Both the position numbers and the translations under genes were made by a program. The notes under the pieces were generated by a model that saw nothing but the letters and a program-made list of their open reading frames with translations, had not been told where the DNA came from and did not search any database. Of a stretch of DNA of 34,879 nucleotides, positions 7,898-15,275 are shown piece by piece. Origin of the DNA: Streptomyces sp. UNOC14_S4 (GTDB lineage: Bacteria; Actinomycetota; Actinomycetes; Streptomycetales; Streptomycetaceae); assembly GCF_020740835.1 (NCBI RefSeq), contig NZ_JAINFC010000014.1, forward strand, positions 1 through 34,879, in the 5' to 3' direction. Numbering within the stretch: the stretch's first letter is position 1; the number at the start of each line of letters is the position of its first letter.

Positions 7898-10144
7898 ATG
7901 AACGCGCCGTACGACGGTGACCGCGGGCAGGGCGCCGGTGGTGAACAGCGGGGCGCCTACCCGCCGCCCCCGCCTGCCCCGGGCCCGTCCCGCCAGGGCC
8001 CGTACGCCCGCGATCCCTACCTCCGGGACGCGTACGCCGCCGACCCGTACCCCGAGCACGACCCGGCGGCCCAGGACCCGGTGAACGGCGCGCTGCACGA
8101 CCGTGCCGTGCCGCCCCCGCCCGGCACCTACCAGAACACCTTCCCGCTCCACCAGCCTCAGCCGGGCCCGCAGCAGGGCCCGGACCCGCGGCAGTGGGGA
8201 GCGGCGCCGCAGCAGTACCCCGAGGCTCCCGCGCGCCCGTACGGTGACGAACCCACGACGCAGTTCGCCGGCGTCGGCGGCCTCGCGGGCCAGACCGCGC
8301 CGGGGGAGCGGCCGGAGCGCGACGCCTTCGCGCACCTGTACCGGGACCAGCAGCAGCCCTACGAGCCGCAGCGCCCGGACGGCCAGCCGATCCCGGCACC
8401 CGGCCAGTACGCCAACCAGTCGCCCCAGGTCCCGCCGCTTCCGCAGCCGCCCACGCCCGAGCCCGAGGCCGAGCTGGAGGCACCCGCGGCCCCGGCGGCG
8501 AAGGGCGGCAAGGCGGCGAGCGTGCTGAAGTCGAGCGCGCTGATGGCGGCGGGCAGCCTCGTCTCCCGCATCCTGGGCTTCGGCCGCAACCTGGTGATGG
8601 CGGCGGCGATCGGCGTCGGCACCCTCAACGACAGCTACCAGGTCGCCAACACCCTGCCGACGATGATCTACATCCTCGTCGGCGGCGGTGCGCTGAACGC
8701 CGTGTTCATCCCGCAGCTGGTGCGGTCGATGAAGAACGACGAGGACGGCGGCGAGGCGTACGCCAACCGGCTCTTCACCCTCGTCGTGGTCCTCATGGGC
8801 GCCATCACCACCGTGTGTGTGCTGGCGGCGCCGGTGGTGGTCCGGGCGATGATGCCCGACAACGCCTCCAGCCCCGGTCAGCTGGACGTCGCGGTGGCGT
8901 TCGCCCGCTACTGTCTGCCCACCATGTTCTTCATGGGCATCCACGTCGTCGTCGGGCAGATCCTCAACGCCCGCGGCAAGTTCGGCGCGATGATGTGGAC
9001 CCCGGTCCTCAACAACATCGTCGTCATCGCCACCTTCAGTGCCTTCATCTGGGTCTACGGCGACTCCGTCACGAGCGGTGTCAGCGCCGCCAACATCTCG
9101 CCCGAGGGCGTACGGCTGCTCGGCATCGGCACCCTGCTCGGTCTCACGGTGCAGGCGCTGGCGATGCTCCCGTACCTGCGCGAGACCGGCTTCAAGCTCC
9201 GGCTGCGGTTCGACTGGCGCGGCCAGGGCCTCGGCAAGTCCCTGGGCCTCGCCAAGTGGACGTTCCTGTTCGTCCTCGCCAACCAGCTCGGCATGGTCCT
9301 CATCACCCAGCTCGGCACCCGGGCGGGCGCCCTCGCCGAGAAGGCGCACCACACGGGCACCGGCATCACGGCCTTCAACTTCGCGCTGCAGCTCTGGCAG
9401 ATGCCGCAGGCCATCATCACCGTCTCCGTGATGACCGCGGTACTCCCCCGGATCTCCCGTGCCGCCCACGACGGCGACGCGGCCGCCGTGCGCGACGACC
9501 TCTCGCACGGTCTGCGGACCTCGGCCGTCGCGATCGTTCCCTGTGCCTTCGCGTTCCTGGCGCTCGGCGTGCCCATGGCCACGCTGATGTTCTCCAGCTC
9601 GGGGACCGGCGGCGCCACGAACATCGGTTTCATCCTGATGGCCTTCGGCATCGGGCTCGTCCCGTACTCCGCGCAGTACGTCATCCTGCGCGGTTTCTAC
9701 GCCTACGAGGACACCCGGACCCCCTTCTACAACACCCTGATCGTCGCGGGCGCCAACTCCGTGGGCGCCGTCATCAGCTACCTCGTCCTGCCCTCGCGAT
9801 GGGCCGTGGCGGGCATGGCCTTCTCGTACGGCGCCGCCTACGCCGTCGGTGTCGTCGTCGCCTGGCGTCGGCTGCGTACCCGGCTCGGCGGGGATCTGGA
9901 CGGCGCCCGGGTCGTCCGGACGTACGCCCGCCTGGCCGGCGCGTGCGTCCCCGCCGCCCTCATCGGCGGTGCCGTCGCTTACGGGATCAGCCAGGTTCTC
10001 GGCCGTGGATTTACGGGTTCGCTCGCCGCTCTGATCGGTGGTGGTCTCCTCCTGATCGGCGTCTTCTATATCGCCGCGAAGCGGATGCGCGTCGAGGAGC
10101 TGACCGCCATGGTCGGTATGGTCCGCGGACGCATCGGACGCTGA
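7898..10144 (+). CDS. murJ: Lipid II flippase MurJ (MviN) with long Pro-rich N-terminal extension
   Basis: The 748-residue integral membrane protein is a member of the MOP-exporter fold that flips lipid II across the membrane for peptidoglycan synthesis. About 200 N-terminal residues are disordered and Pro/Gln/Tyr-rich (repeated YP, GPQQGP), probably cytoplasmic. The MurJ core begins with SSALMAAGSLVSRILGFGRNLVMAAAIG, includes LPTMIYILVGGGALNAVFIPQL, and runs through some 14 hydrophobic segments to about residue 730. The ATG follows GAGGTGGGG. It lies 45 bases after the DUF6049 gene and is followed by a separate pseudokinase gene; in mycobacteria that pseudokinase is the C-terminal part of the same polypeptide. 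Confidence 0.95.
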   Translation: MNAPYDGDRGQGAGGEQRGAYPPPPPAPGPSRQGPYARDPYLRDAYAADPYPEHDPAAQDPVNGALHDRAVPPPPGTYQNTFPLHQPQPGPQQGPDPRQWGAAPQQYPEAPARPYGDEPTTQFAGVGGLAGQTAPGERPERDAFAHLYRDQQQPYEPQRPDGQPIPAPGQYANQSPQVPPLPQPPTPEPEAELEAPAAPAAKGGKAASVLKSSALMAAGSLVSRILGFGRNLVMAAAIGVGTLNDSYQVANTLPTMIYILVGGGALNAVFIPQLVRSMKNDEDGGEAYANRLFTLVVVLMGAITTVCVLAAPVVVRAMMPDNASSPGQLDVAVAFARYCLPTMFFMGIHVVVGQILNARGKFGAMMWTPVLNNIVVIATFSAFIWVYGDSVTSGVSAANISPEGVRLLGIGTLLGLTVQALAMLPYLRETGFKLRLRFDWRGQGLGKSLGLAKWTFLFVLANQLGMVLITQLGTRAGALAEKAHHTGTGITAFNFALQLWQMPQAIITVSVMTAVLPRISRAAHDGDAAAVRDDLSHGLRTSAVAIVPCAFAFLALGVPMATLMFSSSGTGGATNIGFILMAFGIGLVPYSAQYVILRGFYAYEDTRTPFYNTLIVAGANSVGAVISYLVLPSRWAVAGMAFSYGAAYAVGVVVAWRRLRTRLGGDLDGARVVRTYARLAGACVPAALIGGAVAYGISQVLGRGFTGSLAALIGGGLLLIGVFYIAAKRMRVEELTAMVGMVRGRIGR

Positions 10145-10253
10145 CCGGAGCACAACCATCGCCCGCCGCCGCGTGTCGTGCATAGCGCCGGACTGTGGGC
10201 ACAATTGTCTTGGCTGTGGACAGGGTGCAACGGATGGGGAGGCGGGAACGACG

Positions 10254-11957
10254 GTGGCGGAACGGAGCACAGCTGCCGTCGACGTGGCGGCCGCCGGCGG
10301 CAGCAAGCCGCTGACCACCGGGACGGCCAAGGCCACGACCGACGGGACACGGGACGCGGGCGGCACGGACGCGCACAAGGACGCCTCCCGCACGGAGGCG
10401 CGGAGCACCACCCGCGATCCGAAGGCCCCCGAGCTCCACAGCGGCCACAAGCTCGCCAAGCGGTACCGCTTGGAGGAGTGCGTCACCCGTCTGGAGGGAT
10501 TCAGCAGCTGGCGCGCGGTCGACGAGAAGCTCCGCCGCGCGGTCGGCGTGCACATCCTGCCCGCCGAGCACCCGCGGTCCCGTCCGGTGCTCGCCGCGGC
10601 CCGCTCCGCCGCCTTGCTCGGCGACCCCCGCTTCGTCCAGGTCCTCGACGCCGTCGAGGAGAACGAGCTCGTCTACGTGGTCCACGAGTGGCTGCCCGAC
10701 GCCACCGAGCTCAGCACCGTGCTCGCCGCCGGGCCGATGGAGCCGTACGACGCCTTCCAGCTCGTCAGCCAGGTCTCGCAGGCCATGGCCACCGCCCACC
10801 GCGAGGGCCTCGCGCACCTCCGCCTCAACCCCGGCTCCGTGCTGCGCACCTCGACCGGCCAGTACCGCATCCGCGGGCTCGCGGTCATGGCCGCCCTCCG
10901 GGGCATCAGCCCCGAGCACCCCCAGCGCACCGACACCGAGGCCATCGGCGCCCTGCTGTACGCCGCGCTGACCCAGCGCTGGCCCTACGAGAGCAACGCG
11001 CACGGCCTGCCCGGCCTGCCCAAGGGCACCGGCCTCATCGCCCCCGACCAGGTGCGGGCGGGAGTCCACCGCGGCCTCTCGGAACTCGCGATGCGCGCAC
11101 TCGTCAACAACGGGGCCACCGCGTCACGGCAGGAAAAGCCGTGCGCCACTCCGGAGGAGCTCGCCAAGGCGGTCGCGGCCATGCCGCGCATCCGTCCACC
11201 GGAGCCATCCTTCGCCACTCCACCCGGCGGCTACCAGCGCACCACGTATCAGCCGGGTGCGTATGGTCAGCCGCCGTCGCGCAACGGCCATCCACAGCCC
11301 GCGCCGGTGCCCCCACCGCCTCCGCTCCAGAGCCGCACGGGGCGAGCCCTGAAGTGGTGCGTCTCCGCCCTGCTCATCGCCGCGCTGGGGCTGGGCAGCT
11401 GGCAGCTGGCGGATGCGCTGCTGAGGGAGGGGGACCCCAGCAGTCACTCCCAGTCGGACAACGGTGAGGGCGAGAAGAAGCCCGCCATAGCGCCACTGCC
11501 CATCAAAGAGGCCACGGAGTTCTCGCCCAAGGACAGCCCCATGGCGGAGAACAAAGCCTCTTTGACCGTGGACAACGACCAGAGCACCGGTTGGTATACC
11601 GGGGCTTTCTACAACCACTCCAACTTCGGAAACTTGCCCAATCGCAAGCAGGGCAGCGGCATCATCGTCGACCTTGGCAGTATCAAGAACGTCACTGGTG
11701 TCGACGTGACCATGTACTCCGGACAGACCATAGAGGTACTGGGCGCCGATTCCCCCGACTCGCGGCCCACCGATCTCAGCGGCTTCAAGAAGAAGATCAT
11801 CGACAGTAGGACGGCAGGCGCCGAACTGAAGGCCAACGCCGCAAAACCTGTGAAGACCCGCTATGTGCTGATCCACATCACCGATCTGCCTCCCGACCCC
11901 AAGGGGGGCAACGGGTACCGCGGCGGCATCAACGAGATCAAGGTCCTCGGCTACTAG
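10254..11957 (+). CDS. Membrane pseudokinase with extracellular beta-sandwich domain (MviN C-terminal counterpart)
   Basis: From the GTG at 10254 (GGGGAGG 11 bases upstream) the protein has 567 residues. Residues about 70-290 resemble a Ser/Thr kinase (RYRLEECVTRLEGFSSWRAVDEKL...), but the key catalytic residues are gone: the ATP-anchoring Lys region reads VGVHIL (about 97-102), the HRD loop reads HLRLNP (about 188-193) and the DFG region reads IRGLAV (about 206-211). A Pro-rich linker, one membrane helix (about 366-385, WCVSALLIAALGLGSW) and an extracellular discoidin/carbohydrate-binding-like domain (about 413-567) follow. This is the architecture of the C-terminal part of mycobacterial MviN, whose phosphorylated pseudokinase recruits the FHA protein FhaA to restrain MurJ. 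The same regulatory role is inferred here. An earlier in-frame GTG at 10173 would add 27 residues with four Cys but has no ribosome site. Confidence 0.85.
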   Translation: MAERSTAAVDVAAAGGSKPLTTGTAKATTDGTRDAGGTDAHKDASRTEARSTTRDPKAPELHSGHKLAKRYRLEECVTRLEGFSSWRAVDEKLRRAVGVHILPAEHPRSRPVLAAARSAALLGDPRFVQVLDAVEENELVYVVHEWLPDATELSTVLAAGPMEPYDAFQLVSQVSQAMATAHREGLAHLRLNPGSVLRTSTGQYRIRGLAVMAALRGISPEHPQRTDTEAIGALLYAALTQRWPYESNAHGLPGLPKGTGLIAPDQVRAGVHRGLSELAMRALVNNGATASRQEKPCATPEELAKAVAAMPRIRPPEPSFATPPGGYQRTTYQPGAYGQPPSRNGHPQPAPVPPPPPLQSRTGRALKWCVSALLIAALGLGSWQLADALLREGDPSSHSQSDNGEGEKKPAIAPLPIKEATEFSPKDSPMAENKASLTVDNDQSTGWYTGAFYNHSNFGNLPNRKQGSGIIVDLGSIKNVTGVDVTMYSGQTIEVLGADSPDSRPTDLSGFKKKIIDSRTAGAELKANAAKPVKTRYVLIHITDLPPDPKGGNGYRGGINEIKVLGY

Positions 11958-11990
11958 CAGCACTCCGAGTCCAAGGGGAGGGGTCCGGGG

Positions 11991-12680
11991 TTGGACGACG
12001 TCATCTACGACAGCGCGAGCGACGCCGACCTTCTCGCCCTGCATGTGGACGGTGACCCCCACGCCTTCGGCGAGCTGGTGCGCCGCCACCGCGACCGCCT
12101 CTGGGCCGTCGCGCTCCGGACGCTCGGTGACCGCGAGGAGGCCGCGGACGCCGTACAGGATGCCCTGGTCTCCGCCTATCGCTCCGCGCACACCTTCCGT
12201 GGCCAGTCCGCCGTCACCACCTGGCTGCACCGCATCACCGTCAACGCCTGTCTGGACCGGGCCCGCAAGGCGGCCTCACGACGCACCGCTCCCCTCGCCG
12301 AGACGGAGCGGCTGGAGCAGCTCCTCGAACCTCACGAATCCGCCGCCGCGCCCGCGGAGCGCGGAGACCTGCACCGTGAACTGCTCCAGGCACTCGCCAC
12401 GCTCCCGCCCGACCAACGCGCGGCCCTTGTGCTCGTGGATATGCAGGGCTATCCGGTCGCCGAAGCAGCCAAGGTTCTGGACGTCCCTGTCGGCACTGTG
12501 AAGAGCAGATGTGCCCGGGGCCGGGCGCGCCTGCTGCCCATGCTCACCCATCTGCGTCCGGATGGCATGGGTAACCCGCCCCGCAGCGGGGGAAGGAACC
12601 GGTCGCAAGGGGCGTCCGTCCCACCACCAGCAGGACAGAGTGACGCAGATCCAGTGAAGGGCGGAGGTGGGCGAGCGTGA
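11991..12680 (+). CDS. sigM: ECF RNA polymerase sigma factor SigM
   Basis: The 229-residue protein has region 2 at about residues 20-90 (HAFGELVRRHRDRLWAVALRTLGDREEAADAVQDALVSAYRSAHTFRGQSAVTTWLHRITVNACLD) and region 4 at about 125-185 (ALATLPPDQRAALVLVDMQGYPVAEAAKVLDVPVGTVKSRCARGRARL). No region 1.1 or 3 is present, as in group 4 sigma factors. The start is a rare TTG, chosen because AGGGGAGG lies before it and no ATG/GTG is better placed. A Gly/Pro-rich tail follows region 4. It overlaps the anti-sigma gene by four bases (GTGA), which indicates translational coupling. The order murJ–sigM–anti-sigma–trxB matches mycobacterial sigM, supporting the name. It probably responds to envelope or redox stress. 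Confidence 0.92.
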   Translation: MDDVIYDSASDADLLALHVDGDPHAFGELVRRHRDRLWAVALRTLGDREEAADAVQDALVSAYRSAHTFRGQSAVTTWLHRITVNACLDRARKAASRRTAPLAETERLEQLLEPHESAAAPAERGDLHRELLQALATLPPDQRAALVLVDMQGYPVAEAAKVLDVPVGTVKSRCARGRARLLPMLTHLRPDGMGNPPRSGGRNRSQGASVPPPAGQSDADPVKGGGGRA

Positions 12681-13741
12681 CTTCGACGACCGGCACGGAT
12701 GAGCACCCGGAGGTCGCGGAGATCTCCGCGCTCGCCGAGGGAGTGCTCCCCCCGTCACGCTCGGCGGACCTTCGGGAGCACCTGGCGGACTGCGAGCTGT
12801 GCGAAGAGGTCAGGACGTCCCTCGACGAGATCCGGACGTTGCTGGGCACACTCCCCGGCCCGGCCCGGATGCCCGAGGACGTCGCAGGCCGTATCGACGC
12901 GGCGCTCGCCGCGGAAGCGCTCCTCGATGCGACCGCTGCCCGTTCCCTGGACGCTCCCGACAGCGAGGGCTCGCTGGTTTCACGTGAAACCGCAGCGCCC
13001 CGCTCGGAGAGCGTTTCACGTGAAACCACGGCACGACCTTCCGAAAGCGTTTCACGTGAAACCGCGACGCCTCCCTCGGAGGCCTCCGAGGCCTCCGAGG
13101 ATGTTTCACGTGAAACCTCGAAGGTCTCCGCTGACCGCGCCACGACATCCACCCGTGTTTCACGTGAAACCAGCGTTCGCCGCCCCTCTTCCCGCCCCGG
13201 CGCGGCGACCGGTCCCGGCCGCCGGCGGCCTTCACCCGGGAAGACCCGGCCGCGGCCCTCCCGACTCTGGCCCAAGGCCCTTCTCGGAGCCGCGTGTGCC
13301 GCTGCCGCGCTCGGAGTGGGAGTCGCGCTCCTCCTCCCCGGGGACAGCGGGAAGCAGGACCGCCCGCAGGCGGTCCACGAGAGTCAATCTCCGGATGTCC
13401 TCGCCTCGGGTGATCTCAGGACCCGTGTCCATGAGCTGCTGGCGACGTCCTCCAGGACCACCCCGTTCCAGGGCAAGCACTCCGAGCACTCCTCCGATGC
13501 GCCGATGCGCGACTTCGGGGCCACGGCCCCGTCCTGTGTCCAGCAGGGGATCGGCCGCTCGGACCAGATCCTGGCCTCGCAGCAGGACGGCTACAAGGGT
13601 GTCCCTTCCTATCTCGTCGTGCTGCCCCATCCCGCCGACACCAAGCTCGTCGACGCCTATGTCGTCTCCTCGGCATGCGTCGAGGCCACTCCGCCCGTCC
13701 CCGGAGAGGTCCTGCTCCAGCGGACACTGCCGCGTACCTGA
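12677..13741 (+). CDS. Anti-sigma factor of SigM, zinc-finger type, with five parS sites in its linker
   Basis: The 354-residue membrane protein begins with an anti-sigma domain carrying H35-x3-C39-x2-C42, the zinc-binding ZAS motif (LREHLADCELCEEV). A long low-complexity linker (about 90-198) contains five VSRET peptides at residues 101, 113, 125, 143 and 161, each encoded by a perfect parS palindrome. One membrane helix (about 200-221, ALLGAACAAAALGVGVALLLPG) is followed by an extracytoplasmic domain of about 130 residues with two Cys. The GTG start overlaps the sigM stop. By position it is the cognate SigM inhibitor, holding the sigma factor at the membrane. The linker appears shaped by its DNA-level role in ParB binding. 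The VSRET repeats have no known protein function. Confidence 0.88.
   Translation: MTSTTGTDEHPEVAEISALAEGVLPPSRSADLREHLADCELCEEVRTSLDEIRTLLGTLPGPARMPEDVAGRIDAALAAEALLDATAARSLDAPDSEGSLVSRETAAPRSESVSRETTARPSESVSRETATPPSEASEASEDVSRETSKVSADRATTSTRVSRETSVRRPSSRPGAATGPGRRRPSPGKTRPRPSRLWPKALLGAACAAAALGVGVALLLPGDSGKQDRPQAVHESQSPDVLASGDLRTRVHELLATSSRTTPFQGKHSEHSSDAPMRDFGATAPSCVQQGIGRSDQILASQQDGYKGVPSYLVVLPHPADTKLVDAYVVSSACVEATPPVPGEVLLQRTLPRT
12977..12990. promoter_or_regulatory. parS site 1 in anti-sigma gene (perfect)
   Basis: GTTTCACGTGAAAC in frame as VSRET, codons 101-105. It is the first of five sites within 194 bases. Confidence 0.95.
13013..13026. promoter_or_regulatory. parS site 2 in anti-sigma gene (perfect)
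   Basis: GTTTCACGTGAAAC, exactly 36 bases after site 1 and in the same reading frame (VSRET, codons 113-117). Confidence 0.95.
13049..13062. promoter_or_regulatory. parS site 3 in anti-sigma gene (perfect)
   Basis: GTTTCACGTGAAAC, exactly 36 bases after site 2, codons 125-129. Confidence 0.95.
13103..13116. promoter_or_regulatory. parS site 4 in anti-sigma gene (perfect)
   Basis: GTTTCACGTGAAAC, 54 bases after site 3. The extra 18 bases relative to the 36-base spacing match a tandem 9-base repeat (GCCTCCGAG) encoding EASEAS immediately before it. Confidence 0.95.
13157..13170. promoter_or_regulatory. parS site 5 in anti-sigma gene (perfect)
   Basis: GTTTCACGTGAAAC, 54 bases after site 4, codons 161-165. 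Confidence 0.95.
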
Positions 13742-13771
13742 GTCACCGCGGACCGAGCGCTGTCGTCCTTC

Positions 13772-13798
13772 GGGAATGCTCGCCCCGTAGGATCCGTT
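13772..13798 (+). promoter_or_regulatory. SigR-type promoter of trxBA
   Basis: GGGAAT (13772-13777) and GTT (13796-13798) are separated by 18 bases, an exact match to the SigR consensus GGAAT-N18-GTT. The trxBA operon is an established SigR target in Streptomyces coelicolor. The predicted start near 13804 leaves about 55 bases of leader. Disulphide stress would induce it through SigR/RsrA. Confidence 0.85.
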
Positions 13799-13858
13799 GG
13801 GTGGGGTGAAAACCCCGCAAGAACCCGAGACAGCCGTCGGCAGACAAGGAAGACTCCC

Positions 13859-14827
13859 GTGAGCGACGTCCGCAACGTGATCATCATCGGTTCCGGGCCC
13901 GCGGGCTACACCGCCGCGCTCTACACCGCCCGCGCCTCGCTGAAGCCGTTGGTCTTCGAGGGCGCCGTGACCGCGGGTGGTGCGCTGATGAACACCACCG
14001 AGGTGGAGAACTTCCCCGGCTTCCGCGACGGGATCATGGGCCCCGACCTGATGGACAACATGCGGGCCCAGGCCGAGCGCTTCGGCGCCGAGCTGATTCC
14101 GGACGACGTCATCGCCGTCGACCTGAGCGAAGAGATCAAGACGGTCACCGACTCCGCGGGCACCGTCCACCGCGCCAAGGCCGTCATCGTCACCACCGGC
14201 TCCCAGCACCGCAAGCTCGGCCTGCCGCGTGAGGACGAGCTGTCCGGCCGCGGTGTCTCCTGGTGTGCCACCTGCGACGGGTTCTTCTTCAAGGACCAGG
14301 ACATCGCCGTGATCGGCGGTGGCGACACCGCGATGGAGGAGGCCACCTTCCTCTCGCGGTTCGCGAAGTCCGTCACCGTCGTCCACCGCCGTGACACCCT
14401 GCGCGCCAGCAAGGCCATGCAGGAGCGTGCCTTCGCCGACCCGAAGATCTCCTTCGTGTGGGACAGCGAGGTCGCCGAGATCCACGGTGACAACAAGCTC
14501 TCCGGCCTGACCCTGCGCAACGTCAAGACCGGCGAGACCTCGGAGCTCCCGGTGACCGGTCTCTTCATCGCGATCGGCCACGACCCCCGCACCGAGCTGT
14601 TCAAGGGCCAGCTGGACCTGGACGACGAGGGCTACCTCAAGGTCGACGCCCCCTCCACGCGCACCAACCTGGCCGGTGTCTTCGCCGCCGGTGATGTCGT
14701 GGACCACACCTACCGCCAGGCGATCACCGCTGCCGGTACCGGCTGCTCGTCCGCCCTCGACGCCGAGCGCTACCTCGCGCACCTCTCGGACGCCGAGAGC
14801 GTCCGGGAGCCCGAGAAGACCGCCTGA
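13859..14827 (+). CDS. trxB: Thioredoxin-disulfide reductase
   Basis: The 322-residue flavoprotein transfers electrons from NADPH through FAD and a redox-active disulfide to thioredoxin. The FAD-binding motif is at residues 11-16 (GSGPAG). The active-site pair is C136-A-T-C139 in SWCATCDG. The NADPH-binding motif is [13 protein letters not shown] second FAD-contact motif near the C-terminus reads [23 protein letters not shown]. Length is typical for low-molecular-weight reductases. The start is GTG with an AGGAAG ribosome site about 10 bases upstream. trxA follows after 47 bases, and the pair is under the SigR promoter. Confidence 0.98.
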   Translation: MSDVRNVIIIGSGPAGYTAALYTARASLKPLVFEGAVTAGGALMNTTEVENFPGFRDGIMGPDLMDNMRAQAERFGAELIPDDVIAVDLSEEIKTVTDSAGTVHRAKAVIVTTGSQHRKLGLPREDELSGRGVSWCATCDGFFFKDQDIAVIGGGDTAMEEATFLSRFAKSVTVVHRRDTLRASKAMQERAFADPKISFVWDSEVAEIHGDNKLSGLTLRNVKTGETSELPVTGLFIAIGHDPRTELFKGQLDLDDEGYLKVDAPSTRTNLAGVFAAGDVVDHTYRQAITAAGTGCSSALDAERYLAHLSDAESVREPEKTA

Positions 14828-14874
14828 CCTCCTCTCTCCCCCCGCCCCACGCAAGAAGATCTAAGGAGACCTCC

Positions 14875-15195
14875 GTGGCTCTCAAGGCCGTAACCGACAA
14901 GACCTTCGCCGAGGACGTTCTCAAGAGCGACAAGCCCGTCCTGGTGGACTTCTGGGCCGACTGGTGCGGCCCGTGCCGTCAGATCGCCCCCTCCCTGGAG
15001 GCCATCGCCGCCGAGCACGGCGACAAGATCGAGATCGTCAAGCTGAACATCGACCAGAACCCGGACACGGCCGCCAAGTACGGCGTCATGTCGATCCCGA
15101 CCCTGAACGTCTACCAGGGTGGCGAGGTCGTCAAGACCATCGTCGGCGCCAAGCCGAAGGCCGCTATCGAGCGCGACCTGGCCGACTTCATCTAA
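14875..15195 (+). CDS. trxA: Thioredoxin
   Basis: This 106-residue cytoplasmic disulfide reductase carries the canonical active site W-C31-G-P-C34 in FWADWCGPCRQIAPS, the cis-proline loop SIPTLNVY and the C-terminal GAKPKAAIERDLADFI helix. A strong ribosome site (AAGGAGACC) lies before the GTG start. It is cotranscribed with trxB and reduces protein disulfides with electrons from it. A strong hairpin follows at 15220-15253. Confidence 0.98.
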   Translation: MALKAVTDKTFAEDVLKSDKPVLVDFWADWCGPCRQIAPSLEAIAAEHGDKIEIVKLNIDQNPDTAAKYGVMSIPTLNVYQGGEVVKTIVGAKPKAAIERDLADFI

Positions 15196-15208
15196 GTCGC
15201 TCATCCTT

Positions 15209-15222
15209 GTTTCACGTGAAAC
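15209..15222. promoter_or_regulatory. parS site (perfect) downstream of trxA
   Basis: GTTTCACGTGAAAC lies 13 bases after the trxA stop, between convergent genes. Its last three bases are also the first bases of the terminator stem at 15220-15253. Confidence 0.94.
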
Positions 15223-15253
15223 GGGCCCGCCCTCGGCTGAGGGCGGGCCCGTT
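15220..15253. terminator. Bidirectional terminator between trxA and the GNAT gene
   Basis: A perfect 15-base GC-rich stem with a four-base loop GGCT lies between the convergent trxA and GNAT genes. It is one of the strongest hairpins in the window and overlaps the end of a parS site. Confidence 0.75.
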
Positions 15254-15275
15254 CGCGTATCCGGCTCGGCAGCGG

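Noticed and set aside
10215-10223. TGTGGACAG resembling a DnaA box between murJ and the pseudokinase gene
   Set aside because: A single isolated 8-of-9 match far from the origin; expected by chance.
7829-10555. 908-codon leftward frame opposite murJ
   Set aside because: Shadow of the murJ frame: repetitive Asp/Gly/His/Val composition without a known fold.
12977-13170. Regular short palindromic repeats considered as a CRISPR array
   Set aside because: The repeats are the 14-base parS, the spacers are coding and related to each other, and there are no cas genes.
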